Shown here: positions 1 to 7,794 of the stretch, piece after piece
How the letters are laid out: every line of letters starts with the position of its first letter
Position numbering within the stretch: position 1 is the stretch's first letter
Source: an uncultured Clostridium sp.
Lineage (GTDB): Bacteria > Bacillota > Clostridia > TANB77 > CAG-508
Length of the DNA: 39,440 nt
Direction of reading: 5' to 3'
NCBI GenBank assembly: GCA_947088765.1
Contig: CAMUHU010000008.1
Span: 1-39,440 of the forward strand
The notes under the pieces: generated by a model
The model's input: only the letters and a program-made list of their open reading frames with translations
Database searches by the model: none
What the model was told of the DNA's origin: nothing
Made by a program: the position numbers and the translations under genes

Positions 1-258
1 ATTTTTAATTTTTCGATAATTGTTTATAACTTCTTTATATAATTCATATGGTAATTTTGTTTTATACCTAATAAGTTCTATCAATAATCTTTCTTTATCA
101 TATATATAGATTTCTGTTTCTTCTATTTTACATTTGGCTAATCCAATTTTTAAAAAGTCTTTTTTCATAAAAACTTGTTTCACAGAAGAATCTTTTATTA
201 TATAAGATTTTATATCTGTTGATAATCTTCTACTATGGTATATATTAAATAAGATATA
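1..258 (-). pseudogene. AbiEi-like antitoxin, C-terminal part only
   Basis: On the minus strand the frame is open from 258 to the window edge and encodes a peptide containing HSRRLSTDIKSYIIKDSS and YDKERLLIELIRYKTKLP. The YDKERLLxELIR block followed by an amphipathic helix is typical of the C-terminal half of AbiEi-family antitoxins (type IV toxin-antitoxin, normally paired with the AbiEii nucleotidyltransferase). No N-terminal winged-helix domain is present: a TGA closes the frame at 259-261, and the preceding residues continue in another frame, so the 5' end looks broken. The first internal Met is at 168. The gene runs off the window at position 1, so its partner cannot be seen. Family assignment is from remembered motif resemblance, so moderate. 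Confidence 0.5.
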
Positions 259-644
259 TCATCATCTAATCTGTTTTCATACGACAGCTCAAAGGAATTA
301 TAAAAAAATTTCAAATAAAAAAATTATATATCCGTAAATAGCGAGATTTTTTTAAATACATGTTATAATATAAATGCGAAAGGGGTGGAAAAGTGAAAGA
401 AAAAGTAAATCATTCATTATTAGAACACGAAAAAGTAAATATGAATAAATTGTTTGTGACAACTAAGGGAACAGTACTTTAAAAGGAGTTTTAATTATGC
501 TAATAGATATTAGTGGAAGAACAGACTTTTCTAGTTAATAAAGATAAATGAGGATATATATTTCACACTATGATAGAGAAAATTAAGGATTTTTTAAATA
601 AATCATAAATAAGAGAAGAATTATATAGGATAATATAAAATTAC
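259..644 (+). other. Degraded intergenic stretch with tiny ORF remnants
   Basis: No intact gene is visible. Two very short frames have good ribosome binding sites. GTG 393 to stop 482 (29 codons) follows AAGGGGTGG, and ATG 497 to stop 538 (13 codons) follows AAAAGGAG. The second begins MLIDISGRTD, which resembles the start of DUF1848 proteins before it runs into a stop. Both are best read as decaying gene starts; functional small peptides cannot be excluded. Confidence 0.35.
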
Positions 645-673
645 TTGCTTTTTAGTAAAAAATGTAGTATATT
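645..673 (+). promoter_or_regulatory. Sigma-A promoter for mutS2
   Basis: TTGCTT (645-650), a 17-base spacer and TATATT (668-673). The predicted start near 680 leaves an untranslated leader of about 165 bases before mutS2. Confidence 0.6.
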
Positions 674-679
674 AAATAC

Positions 680-846
680 CATAGGAAATGAAAATAAAGC
701 AGATGAGTGTTGCCACTAAACTTAATAGTTTCTAACTATGAGAAAGTGAGGTGGTGTTAAGGAATAAAAAAAGACACTACATTTTGATTTGCGGTTTCTA
801 CCGATTAGCAATTCTTAAAATTCGTTTTTTAAAGAAGTGAGGAAAA
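680..846 (+). other. Structured 5' leader of mutS2
   Basis: The leader between the promoter and mutS2 holds at least two helices: ATAGTT-TCT-AACTAT near 725-740 and GTGGTGT pairing with ACACTAC near 752-781. The stretch GTGAGGTGGT slightly recalls a T-box element, but the invariant core is absent and no intrinsic terminator is seen, so no riboswitch class is assigned. The mutS2 Shine-Dalgarno (GAAGTGAGG) sits at its 3' end. Confidence 0.3.
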
Positions 847-3192
847 ATGGAAAAGAAATATTTAGATAAATTAGAATTTAATAAGGTTCTAGAAATGTTA
901 GAGAAGTATTCAGTAACATACTTAGGAAAAGAAATGGTAAAAAATTTAAAACCATCATTTAATAAAGAAGAAGTACAAATAAACCTAAAAGAAACAGAAC
1001 AAGCAGATATATTAACACATAGAATAGGAGGAATACCACTAGGAGAAATAGACAACATAAATGTACACTTAAGAACATTAGAAGCTAGTGGAACTCTATC
1101 AATAAAACAATTATTAGACTTAGCAAAAGTACTAAAAATGTCTAGGGAACTAAAAGAATACTATGAAAAAGTATCAGAAATAGAAAATATAGACACAAAC
1201 AAACTAAGAAACTATTTCTTTGACATATACGAAAATATAGTCATAGAAGACAAAATGTTCAAATCAATAATAGACGAAAACACACTAGATGACCATGCAT
1301 CAAAAAATCTATATACAATCAGAAAAAACATAAAACAAATACAAAACGAAATAAAAAACAAACTAAACAATTACCTACACTCAAAATACCTGCAAGAAGC
1401 ATTTATAACAATAAGAAATGGAAGATATGTAATACCAGTAAAACAAGAATACAGAAATGAAATAAAAGGATTTGTACATGACATATCAGCAAGTGGTGCA
1501 ACAGTATTTGTAGAGCCATTACCAGTATTTGAAATGAACAACAGAATAAACACATTAAAACTAGAAGAAGCAAACGAAATCCAAAAAATACAACAAGAAC
1601 TCTCAGAACTATTCATGGGAATAACCAGAGAATTAGATACAAACATAAAAATAATTGGCAAATTAGACTTCATATTTGCAAAAGCAAAATTTGGAATAGC
1701 AAATTATGGAGTATCACCAATAATAAACGACAAAAAAATAGTAAAACTAAACAAAGCAAGACACCCATTAATAGACAAAGACAAAGTAGTACCAGTAGAC
1801 ATAGAAATAGGAGAAAAATATAACACACTAGTAATAACAGGACCAAACACAGGAGGAAAAACAGTAACACTAAAAACAATAGGACTATTATCATGCATGG
1901 GAATGAGTGGACTATATATACCAGCAGGAGAAAAAAGTTCAATATATGTATTTGACAACATATTTGCAGACATAGGAGACGAACAAAGTATAGCAGACTC
2001 ACTAAGCACATTTTCATCACATATGATAAACATAGTAGACATGATGAAAAAATCAACAAAAAAAAGTTTAATACTATTAGACGAACTATGTTCAGGAACA
2101 GACCCAGCAGAAGGAGCAAACCTAGCAATAAGTATATTAGAAGAACTAAATGGAAAACAATCACTAAATGTAGTAACAACACACTATTCAGAAATAAAAA
2201 ACTATGCAATAACAACAGACAACTTTGAAAATGCAAGTTCAGAATTTGATGTAGAAAACATGAAACCAACATATAAAATATTAATGGGAGTACCAGGAAG
2301 AAGTAATGCCTTTGCAATAAGTAAAAGACTAGGTTTAGAAGAACACATACTAAACAGAGCAAAAGAACTAACAAAACAAGAAAATATAAATATAGAAGAC
2401 GTATTAAAAGAAATATATGACAACAAAATATTAATTGAACAAGAAAAAGAAAAAACAGAAAAAAATTTAAAAGAAATAGAACAACTGAAAAAAGGACTAG
2501 AGCGAGACAACACAGAACTAGAACTACAAGCAAAAAAGATAATAGACGAAGCAACCTATGAAGCTAGAAAAATACTACTAAATGCAAAAGATAAAGCTGA
2601 AAATATGATAAAAAAAATAGCTGAACAAGAAGACAAAAACAAAATGAACAAAATAAAAAACAATTTAAATGAAGAAATAAAAGAATTAAAAATCGAAAAC
2701 AGTACATTAAAATCAGACACAAAACCAGAAGATTTAAAGATAGGAATGAAAGTATACATTGGAAGCATAAACCAGGAAGGAACAATATTAAAGCTACCAA
2801 ACAAATCAAACAAAGTAAGAGTACAAATAGGAATGGCAAAAACAGACTTTCATATAGAAGACATATTTATAAAAAACAATAATTTGAATGAAGAACCTCA
2901 AGTGAAAAGTGAAAAGATAAATAAAAAAGAAATAAATGTAAAAAATAATGTATCAACAGAAATAAATGTAATAGGACTAACAGTAGACGAATCAATACCA
3001 ATAATAGACAAATACCTAGACGAATGTAGTATGACAAGCATGAAAACAACAAGAATAGTACACGGAAAAGGAACAGGAAAACTAAGAAGCGGAATACAAG
3101 GCTATTTAAAAACACATCCACACGTAAAAAGTTTTAGAAATGGAACATTTGGAGAAGGAGAAATGGGAGTAACAATAGTAGAGCTAAAATGA
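847..3192 (+). CDS. mutS2: Endonuclease MutS2
   Basis: MutS2 is a homodimeric ATPase and nuclease of the MutS family. It lacks the mismatch-recognition domain and acts on recombination intermediates or collided ribosomes rather than in mismatch repair. The protein is 781 residues, normal for the family. It has a MutS core with Walker A TGPNTGGKT (about residues 330-338) and Walker B LILLDELCSGTDPAEGA (about 407-423), then a charged coiled coil (about 520-640). The C-terminal Smr nuclease domain (about 705-781) carries HGKGTGKLR near residue 739. The start at 847 is supported by GAAGTGAGG five bases upstream. A bidirectional terminator follows within 20 bases, so the gene appears monocistronic, with its own promoter and leader. 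Confidence 0.97.
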   Translation: MEKKYLDKLEFNKVLEMLEKYSVTYLGKEMVKNLKPSFNKEEVQINLKETEQADILTHRIGGIPLGEIDNINVHLRTLEASGTLSIKQLLDLAKVLKMSRELKEYYEKVSEIENIDTNKLRNYFFDIYENIVIEDKMFKSIIDENTLDDHASKNLYTIRKNIKQIQNEIKNKLNNYLHSKYLQEAFITIRNGRYVIPVKQEYRNEIKGFVHDISASGATVFVEPLPVFEMNNRINTLKLEEANEIQKIQQELSELFMGITRELDTNIKIIGKLDFIFAKAKFGIANYGVSPIINDKKIVKLNKARHPLIDKDKVVPVDIEIGEKYNTLVITGPNTGGKTVTLKTIGLLSCMGMSGLYIPAGEKSSIYVFDNIFADIGDEQSIADSLSTFSSHMINIVDMMKKSTKKSLILLDELCSGTDPAEGANLAISILEELNGKQSLNVVTTHYSEIKNYAITTDNFENASSEFDVENMKPTYKILMGVPGRSNAFAISKRLGLEEHILNRAKELTKQENINIEDVLKEIYDNKILIEQEKEKTEKNLKEIEQLKKGLERDNTELELQAKKIIDEATYEARKILLNAKDKAENMIKKIAEQEDKNKMNKIKNNLNEEIKELKIENSTLKSDTKPEDLKIGMKVYIGSINQEGTILKLPNKSNKVRVQIGMAKTDFHIEDIFIKNNNLNEEPQVKSEKINKKEINVKNNVSTEINVIGLTVDESIPIIDKYLDECSMTSMKTTRIVHGKGTGKLRSGIQGYLKTHPHVKSFRNGTFGEGEMGVTIVELK

Positions 3193-3211
3193 AAATGCAG
3201 ATTGGGAACGT

Positions 3212-3244
3212 AAAAAACGTGCAATTTTAATTTGCACGTTTTTT
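3212..3244. terminator. Bidirectional terminator between mutS2 and the convergent ABC gene
   Basis: Perfect 13-bp inverted repeat AAAAAACGTGCAA / TTGCACGTTTTTT around a 7-base loop. The A run on one side and T run on the other let it end transcripts from both converging genes. Confidence 0.9.
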
Positions 3245-3264
3245 ATGTGCTCGATATGCAGATC

Positions 3265-5172
3265 CTACATCTCAGCACAAAATTCTTCTTCAAGTTTTTT
3301 ATTTTTAATAGGTAATTGCTCTAAAACACCAGAACTATTAATATTATATCGTTTAGTAGCAAATTCTTCTGCCAAATCTAGGCGATGTGTAGTTAATAAT
3401 AACATAACATTTTTACTCATTACATAATTTGTAATCATTTTCAACTGTTCCTTAATCAAACTATCCTCTACATTGCCAACAGGTTCATCCACAATAATTA
3501 CAGAAGTCTCATCATCAATTCTATAGAATAATTTTGATAAAGCCAATCTTTTTTGTTGACCAGTAGAAAATTCCATAAATTTTTTTGAAGCTAATTCGTT
3601 CAATAAATTTGGAGAACGAAATTTCAATTCATTTAGTACAGAAAGTAAATTAAACTGTTCTTCCTCAGACAAATTAGAAATACTAGATTTTCCTGTTATT
3701 TGATATAGTACATTAGTTTCATCTCCAAGGTCTATATTAGGTGTAAAAGAAATATATTCATGCCCTAGATTATCTACCATTTCATCATTATCTAATTTTA
3801 TAGCTTTTCTATTATTAATATCTCCACGTTTCAGGAACCTTAGAAAAGTACTTTTTCCAGCTCCAGATTCTCCAGATAATAAAACAACATCTCCTCTTTT
3901 CATACTAAACTCAGGAATCTTAATAGTCGAACAATAATTTATTTCTCCAGTATTATAATCCTTTTTGGGATAAAAGTTTCCAGTAAAATCAGTTATTTTA
4001 AAAGAATCAAAAGAATGTGTAGCACCTTTTAAAGGATACACCTTTTCCTCCATTTGATCTAATATATTTCTTACATTTATACAGATTTCTTCAAAATTTT
4101 TATTCTCTGTTTTATCAATATAAATACGTCTTATTGTATTAGCAAAAGAATTTATACTAGTACCTGCGTTATTTAAACTAATTAAAGAAGAAGCCAATGA
4201 CTTTCCATCAATTTTACCATTTTCCTGAATTTCAGTTGTAGAATTAGTATATATTCCAGTTATTAAAGCTATAGCTAAATCTGCAGTCATATGAAGAGAT
4301 ACTCTCTTATTTTCGATTCTATTTGAGAATTTTTGAAATTCATTTGCCACCTGTTCAATATTTTCTAAATCATCTTCTTTAGATTTATTACTAATATGTT
4401 CAATTTCTAAAAAATCATCTTCCATATTATGCATTTGACGAATCAAATCAAATTTCTTGCTAATATTATTATCTTTAACACCTTCAAGTAACTTTAATCC
4501 ACTTAAAGCTGTAGTTCCCAAAGCTATTAAAGAAGTCGCTTTTTTGCCATTAGTCTTAGTTTCGCTAAACATTGCACCTAATGTACCTGCCAAGCCTAAG
4601 CCTAAGCCCAAATAATTACTAAGTCTGTTAAATTCAAGGTTATTACGTTTGTTTCGGTATTCATCTAAAATATATAATACCTCTTTGGGTGTCATACTAG
4701 TATCATAACTCACTTCTTTAGATTTTCCACTAAATGTTTCGGTTCGGGTTTCTTTTTTTAAAATCACCCCATCTCTAGCAGCTTGAGCAATTTCAGAATA
4801 ATCAGATAATTGATCTATTCTCTGTTGTAAATCATACATATCTTTAACATTACGTGAAAGATTTTGTAGAAAGGTTTCCATCAATTTCCTATACCCAAAG
4901 ATTTCTTTCCTAAGTTTACCTACATCAGTTTTACCTGACAATAATTTTTGTTCCTCAATATCAAATCCTTTAAATACGATTCTTTCTAAAATTTGAAGTC
5001 CCATACTAAGATGTTTTCTATCAGAAGTCGATAAAGTTCTAATTTTACTAGTTTTTTTAACTTTTCTTTCTTTTCTAGGGAGAGAAGGCATTTCTTTATT
5101 TAGTTCTTTTTCTATCTTTGAAACTATAAGTTGAACAGATATACCATTATTACCATTATATTTTTTACCCAT
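3265..5172 (-). CDS. ABC-type ATPase with degenerate exporter-like N-terminal domain
   Basis: A 635-residue protein whose C-terminal third is a complete ABC nucleotide-binding domain: Walker A GESGAGKST (about 434-442), signature FSTGQQKRLALSK (about 530), Walker B SVIIVDEP (about 555) and H-loop TTHRLD (about 595). The N-terminal 380 residues are mostly charged and helical, with only short weakly hydrophobic stretches (around LGLGLGLAGTLGAMF and TADLAIALITGIYT). Its layout recalls the helical half of an ABC exporter, but it lacks six convincing membrane spans. Substrate and partner are unknown. ATG 5172 is preferred over the in-frame TTG at 5178 because GCGAGG lies 8 bases before the ATG. 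It has its own promoter at 5195-5223, and its codon use is more mixed than that of spoIIR or mecA on the same strand, suggesting later acquisition. Confidence 0.75.
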   Translation of the reverse strand: MGKKYNGNNGISVQLIVSKIEKELNKEMPSLPRKERKVKKTSKIRTLSTSDRKHLSMGLQILERIVFKGFDIEEQKLLSGKTDVGKLRKEIFGYRKLMETFLQNLSRNVKDMYDLQQRIDQLSDYSEIAQAARDGVILKKETRTETFSGKSKEVSYDTSMTPKEVLYILDEYRNKRNNLEFNRLSNYLGLGLGLAGTLGAMFSETKTNGKKATSLIALGTTALSGLKLLEGVKDNNISKKFDLIRQMHNMEDDFLEIEHISNKSKEDDLENIEQVANEFQKFSNRIENKRVSLHMTADLAIALITGIYTNSTTEIQENGKIDGKSLASSLISLNNAGTSINSFANTIRRIYIDKTENKNFEEICINVRNILDQMEEKVYPLKGATHSFDSFKITDFTGNFYPKKDYNTGEINYCSTIKIPEFSMKRGDVVLLSGESGAGKSTFLRFLKRGDINNRKAIKLDNDEMVDNLGHEYISFTPNIDLGDETNVLYQITGKSSISNLSEEEQFNLLSVLNELKFRSPNLLNELASKKFMEFSTGQQKRLALSKLFYRIDDETSVIIVDEPVGNVEDSLIKEQLKMITNYVMSKNVMLLLTTHRLDLAEEFATKRYNINSSGVLEQLPIKNKKLEEEFCAEM

Positions 5173-5194
5173 AATCAATACCTCGCTAAATATA

Positions 5195-5223
5195 ATTATA
5201 GCATTTTATGAAGGTAATATCAA
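5195..5223 (-). promoter_or_regulatory. Sigma-A promoter for the ABC-ATPase gene
   Basis: On the minus strand: TTGATA, 17-base spacer, TATAAT, preceded by TGC (extended -10). The -10 ends 22 bases before the ATG at 5172, giving a short leader. Confidence 0.7.
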
Positions 5224-5234
5224 CTTAAAAGAAA

Positions 5235-5876
5235 TTATTTCTTAGCAAATGTATTCTTAAAATTCTCAAAAAACTCTACAAGCTTAAATTTAACCTCAAA
5301 TTCAGTAGAACTACCAGAAATCAATTCATACTCCTCATCAGATAGACTTTCCTCTAAAGTTTCCTTAGAATCTTCAGGAACAACACCAGAAGAAACATCT
5401 ACAAAACATAAAGGAGGAAACATCACACACCACCAGTTTTTACCATTAGCCTCTCCAATAGAAACCCTTAAAGCATCATAATATCCAGCAGGTAAAGATA
5501 TATCACCATAGGTCTTAGTAGGAAAAGAAAAATTACCAATCTCAACATTAACTGGATAATCATAACCATTATCATAAACCGTATCCTGAGCAATAGATTT
5601 AAACATCTCCAAATTATCAGAAACAATTCTCATAATTTCTTCTTTTGAAGAAACATTAGTATCAACCAAAGAATTCATATAATCCAAAACTTTATCCCTA
5701 ACAATAAGCTTCAAACTTTGATCATTTGAAGAATCACTATTTGCAATAACATGTAATCTAAAAACAGAAGAAGAAATATTAGAAGAAACAGCAGAAACAT
5801 AAGAATTAGCACAAACAATTATAAATATAAACAATAAAAATAAAATAATAAAAGCGTTAAAAATATTTTTTTTCAT
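5235..5876 (-). CDS. spoIIR: Stage II sporulation protein R
   Basis: SpoIIR is made in the forespore under sigma-F and exported into the intermembrane space. There it triggers SpoIIGA to process pro-sigma-E in the mother cell. The 213-residue protein has an N-terminal signal/anchor segment (about residues 8-28), then RLHVIANSDSSNDQSLKLIV and NWWCVMFPPLCFVDV, both hallmark SpoIIR motifs. The frame stays open upstream to 6188, but ATG 5876 is the right start: it follows AGGAAAGGAAATG with correct spacing and gives the usual length, while the extension is low-complexity. A sigma-F-like promoter lies 44 bases upstream. Codons end mainly in T or G, opposite to plus-strand neighbours. Confidence 0.95.
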   Translation of the reverse strand: MKKNIFNAFIILFLLFIFIIVCANSYVSAVSSNISSSVFRLHVIANSDSSNDQSLKLIVRDKVLDYMNSLVDTNVSSKEEIMRIVSDNLEMFKSIAQDTVYDNGYDYPVNVEIGNFSFPTKTYGDISLPAGYYDALRVSIGEANGKNWWCVMFPPLCFVDVSSGVVPEDSKETLEESLSDEEYELISGSSTEFEVKFKLVEFFENFKNTFAKK

Positions 5877-5919
5877 AAAATCATTTCCTTTCCTGATATG
5901 TAAAAAAATGTATATAAGC

Positions 5920-5947
5920 ATTATTTCCAAAAAAAGAAATAATATAC
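5920..5947 (-). promoter_or_regulatory. Candidate sigma-F promoter of spoIIR
   Basis: On the minus strand GTATA, 14 bases, GGAAATAAT. This matches the forespore sigma-F pattern (GyATA, about 15 bases, GGnnAnAnT) and lies at the expected distance from the spoIIR start. spoIIR is a classic sigma-F target in Bacillus, so context supports the match; the spacer is one base short of the usual. Confidence 0.55.
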
Positions 5948-6074
5948 AATGTTGTCTAGATAAAATATAAAAATAAAATAAGATAAAATAGAAAAAAATA
6001 GAAACAAACAACAAAAAAACGAGATAAACATACGGAAATGTCGAAAAGAAAATTATAAAAAATTTAATAAAGGG

Positions 6075-6103
6075 TTGACTCATTGAGAAAATGGTGGTAA
6101 AAT
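6075..6103 (+). promoter_or_regulatory. Sigma-A promoter upstream of 6132
   Basis: TTGACT (6075-6080), 17-base spacer, TAAAAT (6098-6103). The start would be about 20 bases before the strong AGGAGGGG ribosome binding site of the next gene. Confidence 0.65.
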
Positions 6104-6131
6104 TTCCCAGTAAAACATAGGAGGGGTACAA

Positions 6132-6665
6132 ATGATTTTTAGAAATTATATAAGAAAAACATGTGGATTTTATGTAAGTGAATATCATTTAGCAACAATG
6201 TTATTACCACACATAGTAACAAAAATAGAAAAAGGAGTAAAAATAGACACAATATTAAACAACAAAATCAAAAAAGAAATAAAAGAATTAGTATCAAAAT
6301 TAAATATAAATGATATTACAAAAGCAAAAGTATTAAACATAAATTGGGAAAACACAGAAGAAGGAGACTTTAGTTATATAAAAGACTATATGGAAAAAGT
6401 AATAAAAAACAGTAATGATTTAGAAATAATAATAAATGGAACAAAAAAAGAAATAGACAATATAAATAAAAACCTTGAATATTGGTTAGATATGAATATT
6501 GACAAAATAGAAGGAATACATATTAATATAATTAATTGCTATGAAGTATCTGAATTCAATAGTAATATAAACTCAATATTAAATGAACATGAGTATATTA
6601 TTAACACATCAGGTGAATATCCAGTAGAAGCAATGTTTGAAGGACATAGAAAACAAGCAATATAA
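6132..6665 (+). CDS. Uncharacterised 177-residue protein
   Basis: I do not recognise the family. The frame starts at an ATG preceded by AGGAGGGG with ideal spacing, has its own promoter, and uses the same A/C-ending codons as neighbouring native genes, so it is a genuine gene. The product is soluble-looking and helical, with many Lys, Glu, Asn and Ile and no signal peptide or membrane helix. The N-terminus (residues 1-40) is more hydrophobic and has three Cys/His-type residues; the rest is charged. It is divergent from spoIIR, with the two start regions sharing about 250 bases. The context gives no clear functional hint. Confidence 0.7.
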   Translation: MIFRNYIRKTCGFYVSEYHLATMLLPHIVTKIEKGVKIDTILNNKIKKEIKELVSKLNINDITKAKVLNINWENTEEGDFSYIKDYMEKVIKNSNDLEIIINGTKKEIDNINKNLEYWLDMNIDKIEGIHINIINCYEVSEFNSNINSILNEHEYIINTSGEYPVEAMFEGHRKQAI

Positions 6666-6738
6666 AAATAAGCTTCAATGTAATTATAAAAGAAAGCAAG
6701 ATAATTTGTAATAATATGTACTATAATAGAAAATATTG

Positions 6739-6767
6739 TTGACAAATTTCGAAATTTGGTATACGAT
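6739..6767 (+). promoter_or_regulatory. Sigma-A promoter for galU
   Basis: Consensus TTGACA (6739-6744), 17-base spacer, TACGAT (6762-6767). A perfect palindrome fills most of the spacer. Confidence 0.75.
6743..6758. promoter_or_regulatory. Perfect 16-bp palindrome inside the galU promoter
   Basis: CAAATTTCGAAATTTG reads identically on both strands. It overlaps the last two bases of the -35 box and most of the spacer, the usual place for a repressor operator. No matching regulator gene is identified in the window. Confidence 0.5.
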
Positions 6768-6814
6768 GACATAGCAAAAAACTAAAATATTATAACATAA
6801 TAGGAGGAATGAAA

Positions 6815-7684
6815 ATGAGCGTTAGAAAAGCTGTTATACCAATTGCCGGATTTGCCACAAGATTTTTACCAGCATGTAAATCAGTTCCCAAATGTATGTT
6901 AACAATACTAGATAAGCCAATAATACAATACATTGTTGATGAAGCAGTTGCTTCAGGAATTGAAGAAATAGTAATGGTAATAGGAAGAAAAAAAGAAGTC
7001 GTTCAAGACTATTTTAAAGAAGACGAAGAATTAAAGAAATTTTTAATCGAAAGAAACAAGGAAAAATTCTTACCACAAGTTACAAATATATCACATGGAG
7101 CAAAGATACACTTCATAGAACAAGATGGAGGAGCAAAAGGATTAGGTCATGCAATATATCAAGCAAAAGATATAATTGGGAACGAGCCATTTGCCATACT
7201 ATATGGAGACGTTGTATTCCATGGAGAAAAACCATGTTTAAAAGAAATCATAGAAAAACACGAAGAATGTGGAGGCTCTGTAATAGGAGTAGAAAAAGTA
7301 GACTGGAAAGATGTACCTAGATATGGAAACGTATCAGGAGTACAAATATCAGACGGTTTCTACAAAGCCGAAAAACTACAAGAAAAACCACAAATATCAG
7401 AAACAAAATCAAACTTAGCAATATCTGATAGACATATTCTAATGCCAGAAATATTTGAATACTTAGCAAAAACAAAACCAGGTCAAGGAGGAGAAATACA
7501 AGTAACAGACGCATACAATGCAATGGTAGACACAAAAGAAGGCGTATATGCATATGATTACAAAAGCAAGAGATTTGATTCAGGAGACAAACTAGGATTT
7601 GTAATGGCAGCAGTAGACGAAACTTTAAACAGACCAGAACTAAGAGAGCCATTCATAAAATTCCTAAAAGGACTAGATATATAG
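6815..7684 (+). CDS. galU: UTP-glucose-1-phosphate uridylyltransferase (GalU family)
   Basis: GalU joins UTP and glucose-1-phosphate to make UDP-glucose for cell-envelope polymers and glycolipids. The 289-residue protein is a normal length and has the nucleotidyltransferase fold: an N-terminal loop PIAGFATRFLPACKSVPK, the GGAKGLGHAI segment, LYGDVVF (metal/nucleotide Asp) and a GGEIQVTDA block. ATG 6815 is chosen over 6809 because AGGAGG ends only two bases before 6809 but seven before 6815. The signature loop departs from the usual AGLGTRFLPATKxxPKEML: it reads AGFATR and CKSVPKCML, with Cys where Glu is usual, so substrate preference may differ. The next gene, a phosphohexomutase, would supply glucose-1-phosphate, and the UgtP-like enzyme at 16.1 kb would consume UDP-glucose. 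Confidence 0.88.
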   Translation: MSVRKAVIPIAGFATRFLPACKSVPKCMLTILDKPIIQYIVDEAVASGIEEIVMVIGRKKEVVQDYFKEDEELKKFLIERNKEKFLPQVTNISHGAKIHFIEQDGGAKGLGHAIYQAKDIIGNEPFAILYGDVVFHGEKPCLKEIIEKHEECGGSVIGVEKVDWKDVPRYGNVSGVQISDGFYKAEKLQEKPQISETKSNLAISDRHILMPEIFEYLAKTKPGQGGEIQVTDAYNAMVDTKEGVYAYDYKSKRFDSGDKLGFVMAAVDETLNRPELREPFIKFLKGLDI

Positions 7685-7690
7685 AAGAAA

Positions 7691-7712
7691 GGCACGGCGA
7701 ACCGTGCCTTTT
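7691..7712 (+). terminator. Terminator after galU
   Basis: GGCACGG-CGAA-CCGTGCC followed by TTTT. The stem is nearly identical to the hairpin repeats at 15925 and 24303, so the terminator may derive from that repeat family. Confidence 0.75.
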
Positions 7713-7740
7713 AGTGAATAATGAATAGTGAATAATGAAT
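7713..7740. repeat. Tandem 14-bp repeat
   Basis: Two exact head-to-tail copies of AGTGAATAATGAAT between galU and the mutase gene. Slipped-strand expansion is the simplest explanation. Confidence 0.8.
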
Positions 7741-7794
7741 AATTTAAAATGCATATTTTTATTATTTTGAATTAGTATAAATAAGGAGGAAAAC

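Noticed and set aside
680..846. T-box riboswitch for the mutS2 leader
   Set aside because: GTGAGGTGGT is only a partial resemblance; the conserved T-box core and a terminator/antiterminator pair are missing, and mutS2 is not a typical target.
1670..2554. Long Leu-rich open frames opposite plus-strand genes, e.g. under mutS2
   Set aside because: T-poor coding strands give few stops on the complement and yield poly-Leu/Phe translations; no ribosome sites or domains.
5877..6188. N-terminal extension of spoIIR by about 104 residues
   Set aside because: Low-complexity Phe/Ile/Tyr-rich translation overlapping the divergent promoter; ATG 5876 has a proper ribosome site, signal peptide and family length.
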